A DNA stretch of 64,000 nt, from the NCBI RefSeq assembly GCF_002848345.1, contig NZ_CP025429.1:1674001-1738000 (forward strand), read 5' to 3'. The translations under genes and the position numbers were made by a program. Below the pieces are notes generated by a model, which was given only the letters and a program-made list of their open reading frames with translations, was not told the DNA's origin and searched no databases. Shown piece by piece: positions 49,301 to 56,847 of the stretch. How positions within the stretch are numbered: the first letter of the stretch is position 1; each line of letters begins with the position of its first letter. This DNA is from Chromobacterium sp. ATCC 53434. GTDB taxonomy: Bacteria > Pseudomonadota > Gammaproteobacteria > Burkholderiales > Chromobacteriaceae.

Positions 49301-52300
49301 TTCAGCGAGTCGACTACGGTTTCGAACGGCATGTCCTGCAATTCGTAGGCTTCCAGCACCGTATCGCGCACCCGTGCCAGCAGTTGCAGCGCGTTCGGTT
49401 CGCCGTCAACGCAGACGCGCAGCGCCAGCGTGTTGACGAAGCAGCCTATCAGGCCTTCCAGGTCGACGTGGTTGCGGTTGGCGATCGGGCTGCCGACTAC
49501 CAGCTCCCGCTGGCCGCTGTAGCGCGACAGCAGCGCGGCGTAGCCGGCCAGCAGCACCATGAACAGCGTGCCGCCGGCGCGATCGGCCAGCCGGCGCAGG
49601 CTGGCGGTTTCGCCGCGGTCCAGGCTGAAGCGCATGATGCGCCCGCGGCGCGGACCGGCGCCGCCGCGGCGCGGCTTGTCGCCCAGCAGGTCCAGCGCGG
49701 CCGGGGCGCCGGCCAGGCGCGTCTGCCAGCGCCGCAGCAGCGTGTCGAAGCGCTCGCCGGCCAGCGTCTGCCGCTGCCACTGGGCGAAGTCGCCGTACTG
49801 TATCGCCAGCGCCGGCAGGCTGGCTTGCCGGCCTTCGACGGCGGCGGCGTACAGCTCGCCGAACTCCCGCACCAGCACGCCGAAGGACCAGCCGTCGGAC
49901 AGCGAGTGGTGCATCGCGATCAGCAGCGCGGCGTCGTCCGGGCCGATGTCCAGCAGCGCGAAGCGCAGCGGCGGGGCGGCCTCCAGATCGAACTTCGGCC
50001 GGGCGAAGGCCTCCGCGGCGCGGGCCAGCGCCGCGTCCACGCTGTCGCCGGCCTCGACGTTCAACGTCATCTCCGGCAGCCCCGGGCCGTCGCCGGCCTC
50101 GACGATCTGCCGCAGCTCGCCGCCGCGCAGCGCGAAACGGGTGCGCAGCGATTCGTGGCGGCGCACCACGCCGGCCAGCGCGGCGCGCAGCGCATGCCGG
50201 TCCAGGCGGCCGCGCAGCCGCAGGCCCTGGGCGATGTTGTAGACGCCGACGCCGCTCTGGTCCAGCCGCTCCAGGAACCAGAAGCGCTGTTGGGCGAACG
50301 ACGACGGCAGCGGCTGGCCGCGGTCGGCCAGCGGGATGCGGCGTTCCGGCGCCGCCGCCGGCTGGTCTTCCAGATCGGCCCGTTCGGCCAGCGCGGCGGC
50401 GAATTCGGCCACCGTCGGGTGCTCGAACAGCGTGCGCAGCGGCAGCTCGACGCCGAAGTCGGCGCGCAGCCGCGACATCACCTGGGTGGCCAGCAGCGAG
50501 TGGCCGCCGGCCTCGAAGAAGTTCTGTTCGCGGGCGAGAGCGGCGGCGCCGAGCACCTCGCCCCAGATCCGGGCCACTTCGCGCTCGGCGCGGGTCTGCG
50601 GCGGGGAGCCGGCGCCGCCGCCGCGCCGTTCGGCCTGGCTGGGTTCGGGCAGCGCGCGCGCGTCCAGCTTGCCGCTGTTGTTCAGCGGCAGTTTGTCCAG
50701 CAGCACGAAGGCGGCCGGCAGCATGTATTCCGGCAGCCTGGTCGCCAGGTGGCGGCGCAGCTCGGGCCCCAGCGTGTCGCGGGGCTGGCTCTGCGCCGGC
50801 GTGTTGAAGCAATCGGCGAGCTCGCCGCCGTCGTCGGCCAGCCGTTCCAGAGTCAGCGTCGGCAGCGCCGTCTCGGCGTCGGCCAGCGCCAGGTCGAAGC
50901 GGCCGTCGGCGGCGTTCTCGCTCCAGCTGATCCGGGCCGCGAGGCTTGCGGCGCGGGCCTCGGCCAGCAGCTCGGCCGGCTCGGCGGCATCGTGCGTCGC
51001 GCCGGCGAGCCACGGTTGGGCGGCGGCGCTGGCGTCGCCGGCCTCGTCGCGGTCCAGCCAGGCGAGGAAGCGCTCGACCGCGGCGGCGCGGCGGTTGGCC
51101 AGCCCGGTCCACAGGCCGGGCGCCGCCAGCGGACGCGGCGGGGGCGCGGTGTCCGGCGGGACGGCGGCGGCGGCGCGGGCCTGGCCCTTGGTCAGCACCA
51201 CGTCGTAGCGGTAGGTGGTCAGCTCGCAGTCGCCGCCGTCCTCCTTCAGGCGGATGTCGACGGCGCCGATGTCGCCGCGGCGCAGCGCCAGCCGGCGGAA
51301 CAGCGCCGGGTTGACCAGCAGCTCCTTTTCCTCGGCGATCAGCGCGTCCAGCTCGCGGCGCAGCCCGGCGCGCGTGGGCTCGGCGACGCCGGGCAGCCGG
51401 TGCAGCAGGCGGCTGGCCTGGAAGTGGCGCAACAGGCCGAGGTGGCGCAGATCGCCCAGCAGCAGCCGGCCGCCGGGGGCGAGCCGCGCCAGCGCCTGCT
51501 CGACCACGGCCAGGAAATAGTCGGCGTCCGGGAAGTATTGCGCGACAGAGTTGACGATCACGGTGTCGAAGTCGGTCGGCAGACCGTCGAGATCGCGGGC
51601 CTCGCGCCGCTCCAGCGAAACGCGTTCCAGGCCGCGGGCCGCGACGGTGCGCCCCAGCCGTTCCAGCGCGCGCTCGGAGAAGTCCAGGCCGTGGTAATGC
51701 TCGGTCTCGGGCGCGATGGCCAGCAGCAGCATGCCGCTGCCGCTGCCGATCTCCAGCACGCGCCGCGGCCGCAGCGCGCGGATGCGGGCCAGGATCTCGT
51801 CGCGCCAGCGCCGCATGTGGGCGGCCGGAATCGGCGCGTTGTCGTAGGAATCGGTCCAGCCGACCAGGTCGAGCTCGGCGTCGTCGGCCGCCGCGTCCTC
51901 GTAGATCATGTCGAAGGCCGGCAGCCAGCCGCCGGCCTGATCGGCCCCGTCGAGGCCGGGGCGCTTGGCGACATAGGCGACCAGCCGCGCCTGCTCGCCT
52001 TCGCCGCGCACCACGACGGCGGCCTCGGCGACGGCGGGATGTTCGCTGAGCAGCGCCTGTATCTCGGCGGTCTCGATGCGGAAGCCGCGCAGCTTGACCT
52101 GCTGGTCGGCCCGGCCGCGGTATTCCAGGTCGCCGCGCGGGGTGACGCGGGCCAGGTCGCCGCTGCGGTAGAAGCCGAGGCCGCTATCCAGATGCGGGTC
52201 GGCGATGAAGCGCTGCGCCGTCAGTTCGGGCTGATTGACATAGCCCAGTGCGACGCCGGCGCCGCCGACGTAGATTTCGCCGACCATGCCGGGCGGCACC

Positions 52301-54801
52301 GGCTGTCGCAGCGGGTCCAGCAGCCGTATGCACAGATCGGGCAGCGCCGCGCCTATCACGCTGCCCAGCTTGCGCTTGACCTCGGCCAGGCCGATGCGGC
52401 GGAAGGTGACGTGGACGGTGGTTTCGGTGATGCCGTACATATTGATCAATCGCGGGTAGTCGTCGCCATGGCGGTCCAGCCAGGTCTCCAGGCTGCTCAG
52501 GTCCAGCGCCTCGCCGCCGAACACCACATAGCGCAGCGCCAGGTCGCCTTCGCGCGGATTCAGCTCCTCGGCCGCCATCAGCTGGCGGAAGGCCGACGGC
52601 GTCTGGTTCAGCACCGTCACCTTTTCGTCGCACAAGAGCTGGTAGAAGGCGTCGGACGAGCGGGCCAGCAGCGGCGGCACGATCAGCAGCGCGCCGCCGT
52701 GGGCCAGCGCGCCCCAGATTTCCCAGACCGAGAAGTCGAAGGCGTAGGAGTGGAACAGCGTCCACACGTCGCGCGGTCCGAAGTCGAACAGGCCGGCGCT
52801 GGCGGCGAACAGCCGCGCGGCGTTGCGGTGGCTGACGGCGACGCCCTTAGGGCGGCCGGTGGAGCCGGAGGTGTAGATGATGTAAGCCAGGCCGTCCGGC
52901 GCGTCATGCGCCGGCAGCTCGGCCGCCGGCGCCGCGTCGCCGCCGTCCAGCGTCAGCGTCGCGCCGGAGAACGGCGGCAGCGTCGGCGCCAGCGCCGCGG
53001 TGGAGAGCACCGCCCGCGCGCCGCTGTCGTCCAGGATGTAGCGTATGCGGTCGGCCGGATAGGCCGGATCCATCGGCACATAGCCGGCGCCGGCCTTCAG
53101 CACGGCCAGCACGCCGACCAGCATCTCGAACGACGGCGTCAGCCACAGGCCCACCGGCTCGCCGGGCCGGACGCCGGCGGCGACCAGCCGCCGCGCGGCA
53201 TGGTCGGCCAGGCGGTCCAGCTCGCCGTAAGACAGGGTCAGGCCTTCGCAGCGCAGCGCGACGGCGTCGGGCTGCTCGGCGGCCAGCCGCGCGAAGGCGC
53301 GGTGCACCGGCTCGCAGTCGGCGGGGGCCGGCTGCCTGGGCAGCGCCAGCAAGGCGGCGGTCTGTTCGGCCGTCATCAGCGGCAGCGCGGCCAGCGGCGC
53401 GTTGGGCGCGCGGCCGGCGCCGTCCAGTAATATCGCCAGTTGTTCGGCCATCCGCTCCACCGACGCGCGCTCGAACAAGGCGGTGTTGTAGCTGAAGGCG
53501 CCGGACAGGCCGTCGTCGGTTTCGCGCATGAACAGTTCGAGGTCGAAGCGGGCGGCTTCCTGGCTCAGCACCGGCGTCAGCCGCAGCCCGTCGAGAGACG
53601 GCGGCGCGGCCGGGATGTTCAGCAAGGTGAAGGCCACCTGGAACAGCGGGTTGCGGCTAGGATCGCGCGCCTCCAGCTCCAGCGCGTTGACCAGGCGGTC
53701 GTACGGCAGCGACGCGTGCTCGACGGCGTCGCGTATCGTTTCCGACTGCCGGCGGACGAGGTCGCGGAAACTGTCGTCGGCGCCGATCTCGGCGCGGATC
53801 ACCAGCATATTGGCGAAGAAGCCGATCAGCGGCTCGGTCTCCACCTGTTCGCGGCCGGCCAGCGAGGTGCCGATGGCCAGGTCGTCCTGGCGGGCGTGGC
53901 GGGCCAGCAGCGCCTGGAAGGCCGACAGCAGCAGGCAGAACAGCGTGGTGCGCTCGGCCGAGGCCAGCCGGCGCAGCCTGTCGGCGCTGGCGGCGTCTAT
54001 CTCGAAGCCGACGGTGGCGCCGTCGAAGGTCTGCACCGGCGGACGCGGCTTGTCGGTTGGCAGCTCCAGCACCGGCAGGCCGGCGAGCTGGTTTTTCCAA
54101 TAGGCGAGGTCGGCGTCCCAGCGCAGCTGCTGGCCCGATTCGCGTTGCCAGCGCGCGTAGTCCAGATACTGTATCGGCAGCTCGGGCAGCGCCGGTTCGC
54201 GGCCGCGGCTCAGTTCGGCGTAGGCATGGGCGACTTCGCCCATCAGCACCGCCAGCGACCAGGCGTCGCCGACGATGTGGTGCAGCGTCAGCACCACGGC
54301 GTGCTCGTCGGCCGAGAGCCGCGCCAGCGCGATGCGCAGTGGCCGGCCGGCGGACAGATCGAAGCAGTGGGCGCTTTCGCGGCGGGCCAACGCTTCCAGC
54401 CGCGCGGCGGCGTCGTCCGGCGCCAGGTCCGACCAGTCCAGGTGTTCGATGGCCGCCGGGCCGGGCGGCAGCGCGGTCTGCTCCGGCTCGCCGTTCACAT
54501 TGCGGATGGCGGTGCGCAGCGAGGCGTGGCGCGCGACCACGCAGTCGAAAGCCCGGCCCAGCGCCGCCAGCTGCATGTCGCCGCTCAGGCGGAAGGCGGA
54601 GCAGATATTGTAGGCGGCGGCGCCGGCGGTGAATTCGTGCAGGAACCACAGCCGCTGCTGCTGGAAGGACAGCGGGCCGGAGACGGCGCCGCTGTTGGCG
54701 ATGCGCCCGCCGTCGGCGGCGGGAGGCGGGGCGTCCAGTTCCTGCTCCAGCAGATGATCGAGTAGATCCAAATCGTTGTCGTTCCAGTCGCTAGCGCTCA
54801 T
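46354..54801 (-). CDS. Two-module nonribosomal peptide synthetase with N-methyltransferase and terminal thioesterase
   Basis: 2815 residues. Domains: C (HHIVGDAWS about 172), A1 (YTSGSTGRPKG about 644) with a SAM-dependent N-methyltransferase inserted in its C-terminal part (VLEIGSGSG about 1015), T (GGHSLL about 1432), C (HHSLSDGWS about 1630), A2 (YTSGSTGQPKG about 2115), T (GGHSLL about 2495), and a type I thioesterase (GHSFGA about 2627). Binding-pocket residues read by eye: A1 D-F-W-N-V-G-M-V-H, close to threonine codes; A2 about D-S-A-L-L-G-E-V-W, not assigned. So it should add N-methyl-threonine, then one more residue, and release the chain by hydrolysis or cyclisation. ATG at 54801. 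Divergent from the MbtH gene. Confidence 0.95.
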   Translation of the reverse strand: MSASDWNDNDLDLLDHLLEQELDAPPPAADGGRIANSGAVSGPLSFQQQRLWFLHEFTAGAAAYNICSAFRLSGDMQLAALGRAFDCVVARHASLRTAIRNVNGEPEQTALPPGPAAIEHLDWSDLAPDDAAARLEALARRESAHCFDLSAGRPLRIALARLSADEHAVVLTLHHIVGDAWSLAVLMGEVAHAYAELSRGREPALPELPIQYLDYARWQRESGQQLRWDADLAYWKNQLAGLPVLELPTDKPRPPVQTFDGATVGFEIDAASADRLRRLASAERTTLFCLLLSAFQALLARHARQDDLAIGTSLAGREQVETEPLIGFFANMLVIRAEIGADDSFRDLVRRQSETIRDAVEHASLPYDRLVNALELEARDPSRNPLFQVAFTLLNIPAAPPSLDGLRLTPVLSQEAARFDLELFMRETDDGLSGAFSYNTALFERASVERMAEQLAILLDGAGRAPNAPLAALPLMTAEQTAALLALPRQPAPADCEPVHRAFARLAAEQPDAVALRCEGLTLSYGELDRLADHAARRLVAAGVRPGEPVGLWLTPSFEMLVGVLAVLKAGAGYVPMDPAYPADRIRYILDDSGARAVLSTAALAPTLPPFSGATLTLDGGDAAPAAELPAHDAPDGLAYIIYTSGSTGRPKGVAVSHRNAARLFAASAGLFDFGPRDVWTLFHSYAFDFSVWEIWGALAHGGALLIVPPLLARSSDAFYQLLCDEKVTVLNQTPSAFRQLMAAEELNPREGDLALRYVVFGGEALDLSSLETWLDRHGDDYPRLINMYGITETTVHVTFRRIGLAEVKRKLGSVIGAALPDLCIRLLDPLRQPVPPGMVGEIYVGGAGVALGYVNQPELTAQRFIADPHLDSGLGFYRSGDLARVTPRGDLEYRGRADQQVKLRGFRIETAEIQALLSEHPAVAEAAVVVRGEGEQARLVAYVAKRPGLDGADQAGGWLPAFDMIYEDAAADDAELDLVGWTDSYDNAPIPAAHMRRWRDEILARIRALRPRRVLEIGSGSGMLLLAIAPETEHYHGLDFSERALERLGRTVAARGLERVSLERREARDLDGLPTDFDTVIVNSVAQYFPDADYFLAVVEQALARLAPGGRLLLGDLRHLGLLRHFQASRLLHRLPGVAEPTRAGLRRELDALIAEEKELLVNPALFRRLALRRGDIGAVDIRLKEDGGDCELTTYRYDVVLTKGQARAAAAVPPDTAPPPRPLAAPGLWTGLANRRAAAVERFLAWLDRDEAGDASAAAQPWLAGATHDAAEPAELLAEARAASLAARISWSENAADGRFDLALADAETALPTLTLERLADDGGELADCFNTPAQSQPRDTLGPELRRHLATRLPEYMLPAAFVLLDKLPLNNSGKLDARALPEPSQAERRGGGAGSPPQTRAEREVARIWGEVLGAAALAREQNFFEAGGHSLLATQVMSRLRADFGVELPLRTLFEHPTVAEFAAALAERADLEDQPAAAPERRIPLADRGQPLPSSFAQQRFWFLERLDQSGVGVYNIAQGLRLRGRLDRHALRAALAGVVRRHESLRTRFALRGGELRQIVEAGDGPGLPEMTLNVEAGDSVDAALARAAEAFARPKFDLEAAPPLRFALLDIGPDDAALLIAMHHSLSDGWSFGVLVREFGELYAAAVEGRQASLPALAIQYGDFAQWQRQTLAGERFDTLLRRWQTRLAGAPAALDLLGDKPRRGGAGPRRGRIMRFSLDRGETASLRRLADRAGGTLFMVLLAGYAALLSRYSGQRELVVGSPIANRNHVDLEGLIGCFVNTLALRVCVDGEPNALQLLARVRDTVLEAYELQDMPFETVVDSLKLERSLSRNPLFQTMLVLQNAPLDALRLPELALEALSSDDTSPRFDLTLTLHERDGGLQAMLEYDLDLFEPAGAERLAARLKRLLLGMAARPESPLPRLDLLDAEERRLLVDGWNDAGEAPAPATLLPLIESRAAATPDAAAVGDDGQSLSYAELNRRANRLARRLVALGVGPEDIVAVALPRLAETVVALLAALKAGAAYLPLDLDYPPARLAYMLADAEPRCVLSHAGVELPPGVVRLDLDDAALREELAALPDGDLADAERVCPLRPNHPAYVIYTSGSTGQPKGVLIQHDNLHASTTARLAFYPAELSRPGTAFLLLPSFAFDSSVALLFWSLACGGRLIVSRAGGQLEPGYLAGLVERERAEVWLSVPSLYRAVAQSQPAGWGASLRAVLFGGEAVSPRDLVAGTPRRFFNEYGPTEAAVWSTATELAVGDGRNIDIGRAIPGYRVYIVDEAGQPAPIGLAGELCIAGPGVARGYLRRPRLSAERFVGSPFRDGERMYRSGDRARRLPDGRIEYLGRDDGQLKLRGFRIELGEIEAALAEQPGVAAAAVALREDAPGAARLVGYLVPSAGEPAVAELRRALAERLPEYMVPTAWVTLSALPSTPNGKLDRGALPAPEPAARAYRAPRDALEEKLAALLAETLGLARIGLDDGFFDMGGHSLLTLQLLSRIQTELGATLPLAALFTAGTVAGLAPLVAAGQTDAAPAVLVPLRPDGADLTLLLVHDGSGQIIGYRQLAETLPARWRVYGLQAAGLDPSVAADETVAAMAERYADAVLAAGLPGPLVVAGHSFGAAVAAELARRLHQAGADVRLLAALDGAPAPDAAFLQNLPRDEAGLMRYMARTVEIATGKPIAVAEAELASLDRAGRFALLAERVLASGLFPQGLSPRRIEAMFDVYRANLTSLRSHAPRPVPCPVGVWTASAQTGREDLAADLGWSGYAAGPVRVFQAAGGHSDMLREPHVASLADSLARAVSAV

Positions 54802-54903
54802 TTTCTGTGGCTTTCAATGGTGATTTGACGCGTCGGCCATATTGGCGTGGCCGTGTTGCCGATTTTGAATATTTTTGTCTGTGCTGAAAAAGATTAATTT
54901 GTG

Positions 54904-54964
54904 CGGTATATTCTTTGTCAGGCTTTACTAGTCGGTATTCTCTTTGTGAACAATACCTATTAGT
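54904..54964. promoter_or_regulatory. Repeated and dyad elements between NRPS and MbtH genes
   Basis: CGGTAT(A)TTCTTTGT-like copies start at 54904 and 54933, 29 bases apart (near three helical turns). The second is part of a symmetric dyad ACTA-N3-GGTATT-N12-AATACC-N3-TAGT (54927-54964), with TTGT-GA-ACAA inside. The AT-rich gap (54802-55031) must hold the promoters of both divergent genes, so a shared regulator site is plausible. Confidence 0.45.
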
Positions 54965-55031
54965 AATGTTTTATTGATTTGATAAATACTCGGCTACCGC
55001 CGTAGTTTCTAGTCACAGCATGGAGATGGAT

Positions 55032-55265
55032 ATGGCGCAGGATGCGATCAGCGAAGCGAAATACCTCGTTGTGGTGAATCACGAGGAACAATACTCGATA
55101 TGGCCGGATTATCGCGAGATTCCCGTTGGTTGGCGCTCTGCAGGCGTCAGTGGCAGCGAAAAGGAATGCCTGGACCATATTGAAAAAACCTGGACGGACA
55201 TGCGGCCGCTTAGCCTGAGAAAATTCATGCAGGAAAATCAAACTGCGTCCCCTTTGACTGAATGA
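55032..55265 (+). CDS. MbtH-like NRPS accessory protein
   Basis: 77 residues from ATG 55032, preceded by GGAG at 55022. Conserved MbtH features are intact: [15 protein letters not shown] near the N-terminus, IPVGWRSAG, and [10 protein letters not shown] with the invariant tryptophans. MbtH proteins bind adenylation domains and are needed for their folding or activity. Unusually, it is on the strand opposite to the synthetases and followed by its own terminator. Confidence 0.95.
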   Translation: MAQDAISEAKYLVVVNHEEQYSIWPDYREIPVGWRSAGVSGSEKECLDHIEKTWTDMRPLSLRKFMQENQTASPLTE

Positions 55266-55281
55266 TTGTTTCAGGTGTTTT

Positions 55282-55308
55282 AAAGTCGCCGCACAGCGGC
55301 GACTTTTT
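55282..55308. terminator. Terminator between mbtH-like and glycosyltransferase genes
   Basis: AAAGTCGCCGC (55282-55292), ACA loop, GCGGCGACTTT (55296-55306) with further T. Perfect 11-bp stem; A-rich and T-rich flanks allow use in both directions. Confidence 0.85.
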
Positions 55309-55312
55309 TATT

Positions 55313-56080
55313 TCATCGTTGCGGCAACAGACGCGATACCAGGGGCAATAACAGCCGGTTGATTCGGGACAAGATCCGGTGGCGCGCGTCCAGCCAGTTC
55401 AGGTCCATGTCGTGGCGGGCATAGGAGCGGTCGCCGCGCGGCGGCTGCGAGCGGCCGTCCGGCGTCGGCGAGCCGGGTTCGAAGTAATAGCCCGGGCACG
55501 GCAGCGTGGACGGCAGCGCCAGGCAGCCGCTTTCCTCGACGCACATGGTGAAGAAGCGCGGCCCGACGGTGACGGCGGTGCGCATCGCCGGTGAATCGCG
55601 CAGCCTGGCCGGCAGCGTCGGATCCAGCGGCGCCGAGCGGCCGGCGGCCAGATTGGCGTGCACCGTCGCCCACAGCGGATGGCCGGGCGCGCTGCCTATC
55701 AGCGCGTTGTTGAAACCGTGGGTGCGCGACAGGATCAGGCTGCGTTCCGGCAGCAGCGGGTCTATCGGGCGCAGGCTCTCGATGTCCATGTCGATGTAGA
55801 AGCCGCCGTGCAGGGCCAGGAACAGGTAGCGCGACGCGTCTATGCGCTGGATGTCGCGCTCGAAGGCGGCGTAGCGGGCGGCGAACCACGGGTAGTGCTC
55901 GTCGACCAGCGCCTGCAGCATGGCCGCGTCCCACAGCGTGAATTCCCAGTCCGGATGGTTGCGCATCCAGCCGTCGCGGTAGCGGCGGTATTTGTCCGGC
56001 AGCGCCGCCGCGCCCTGATACCAGATCTGGTGGACGCGGCGCGGTATCCCGGCGCTTTGTTCGATGATGATGTCGTTCAT
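55313..56080 (-). CDS. Glycosyltransferase, GT32 (DXD sugar-binding) family
   Basis: 255 residues from the ATG at 56080. Family motifs: IPRRVHQIWYQG at the N-terminus, NHPDWEFTLWD, and the DXD-type nucleotide-sugar site in ASRYLFLALHGGFYIDMDIE (about 100-119). Members transfer mannose, galactose or glucose-type sugars and include small bacterial toxin-like and capsule enzymes. The start overlaps the stop of the upstream dehydrogenase (ATGA), so it belongs to the synthetase operon and may glycosylate the peptide. No sugar-nucleotide synthesis genes are visible. Confidence 0.82.
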   Translation of the reverse strand: MNDIIIEQSAGIPRRVHQIWYQGAAALPDKYRRYRDGWMRNHPDWEFTLWDAAMLQALVDEHYPWFAARYAAFERDIQRIDASRYLFLALHGGFYIDMDIESLRPIDPLLPERSLILSRTHGFNNALIGSAPGHPLWATVHANLAAGRSAPLDPTLPARLRDSPAMRTAVTVGPRFFTMCVEESGCLALPSTLPCPGYYFEPGSPTPDGRSQPPRGDRSYARHDMDLNWLDARHRILSRINRLLLPLVSRLLPQR

Positions 56081-56847
56081 GAGAAGGTCGCCCCGCCGTC
56101 TATCGCGATGATGCGGCCGTTGAAGTAATCGCATTCGACGATGAAGCGCAGCCCCTGCCAGATTTCATGAGGCTCGGCCATGCGCTTCAGCGGCACCTGG
56201 GCGACCAGCTCGTCGCGGGTGGCCTGGGCCAGGCCGGCCGCCATCGGCGTGTCGGTCAGTCCGGGCGCCAGGCCGGCGACGCGGATGCCGAACGGCGCCA
56301 GCTCCAGCGCCCAGGTGCGGGTCAGCGCGTCCAGGCCGGCCTTGGACGCGGCGTAGTTGGACTGGCCGGGGTTGCCGGCGCTGGTGACCGAGGAGACGTT
56401 GACGATCAGCGCCGGGTCGTCGCGGCCGGCCTCGACGCGGGCGGCGGCGAATTCGCGGCTCAGCAGATAGGGGGCGGTCAGATTGGTTTCCAGCACCGCC
56501 CGCCACTGCGCCGTCGGCAGCTTGCGGGCGAAGCCCTCGACGTCCAGCCGGACCAGCCAGCCGTCGCGCAGGATGCCGGCGTTGTTGACCAGCAGATTGG
56601 CCGGCGCCGGGCCATCCGACACCGTTTTCAGCAGCGCGCGCACCGCCGCCTCCTGGCTGATGTCGAGCACGGCGGCCTCGATGGCGCCGGGCAGGCCGGC
56701 GGCGTCCTGTTCCAGCTGGCGCAGGCCGGCGGCGTCCAGGTCCACGGCGTGGACCCGCGCCCCGGCGCGGGCCAGCTCCAGCGAGAAGGCGCGGCCTATG
56801 CCGCTGGCGGCGCCGCTGACGATGGCGTTGATGTGTTCCAGTTTCAT
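56077..56847 (-). CDS. Short-chain dehydrogenase/reductase, FabG-like
   Basis: 256 residues. NAD(P)-binding SGAASGIGRAFSLELARAG at the N-terminus, NNAGIL, and the catalytic Ser and YxxxK in NVSSVTSAG and QSNYAASKAG. Starts inside the stop codon of the preceding synthetase (ATGA overlap 56844-56847), and overlaps the glycosyltransferase downstream, so it is translationally coupled to both. Probably a tailoring or precursor-making reductase; substrate unknown. Confidence 0.88.
   Translation of the reverse strand: MKLEHINAIVSGAASGIGRAFSLELARAGARVHAVDLDAAGLRQLEQDAAGLPGAIEAAVLDISQEAAVRALLKTVSDGPAPANLLVNNAGILRDGWLVRLDVEGFARKLPTAQWRAVLETNLTAPYLLSREFAAARVEAGRDDPALIVNVSSVTSAGNPGQSNYAASKAGLDALTRTWALELAPFGIRVAGLAPGLTDTPMAAGLAQATRDELVAQVPLKRMAEPHEIWQGLRFIVECDYFNGRIIAIDGGATFS

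Noticed and set aside
48859..53430. A 1523-codon open frame on the plus strand opposite the NRPS gene
   Set aside because: It is the antisense shadow of a GC-rich synthetase gene: composition is Arg/Gln/Ala/Gly-rich with no domain, and the minus-strand frame has all NRPS motifs.
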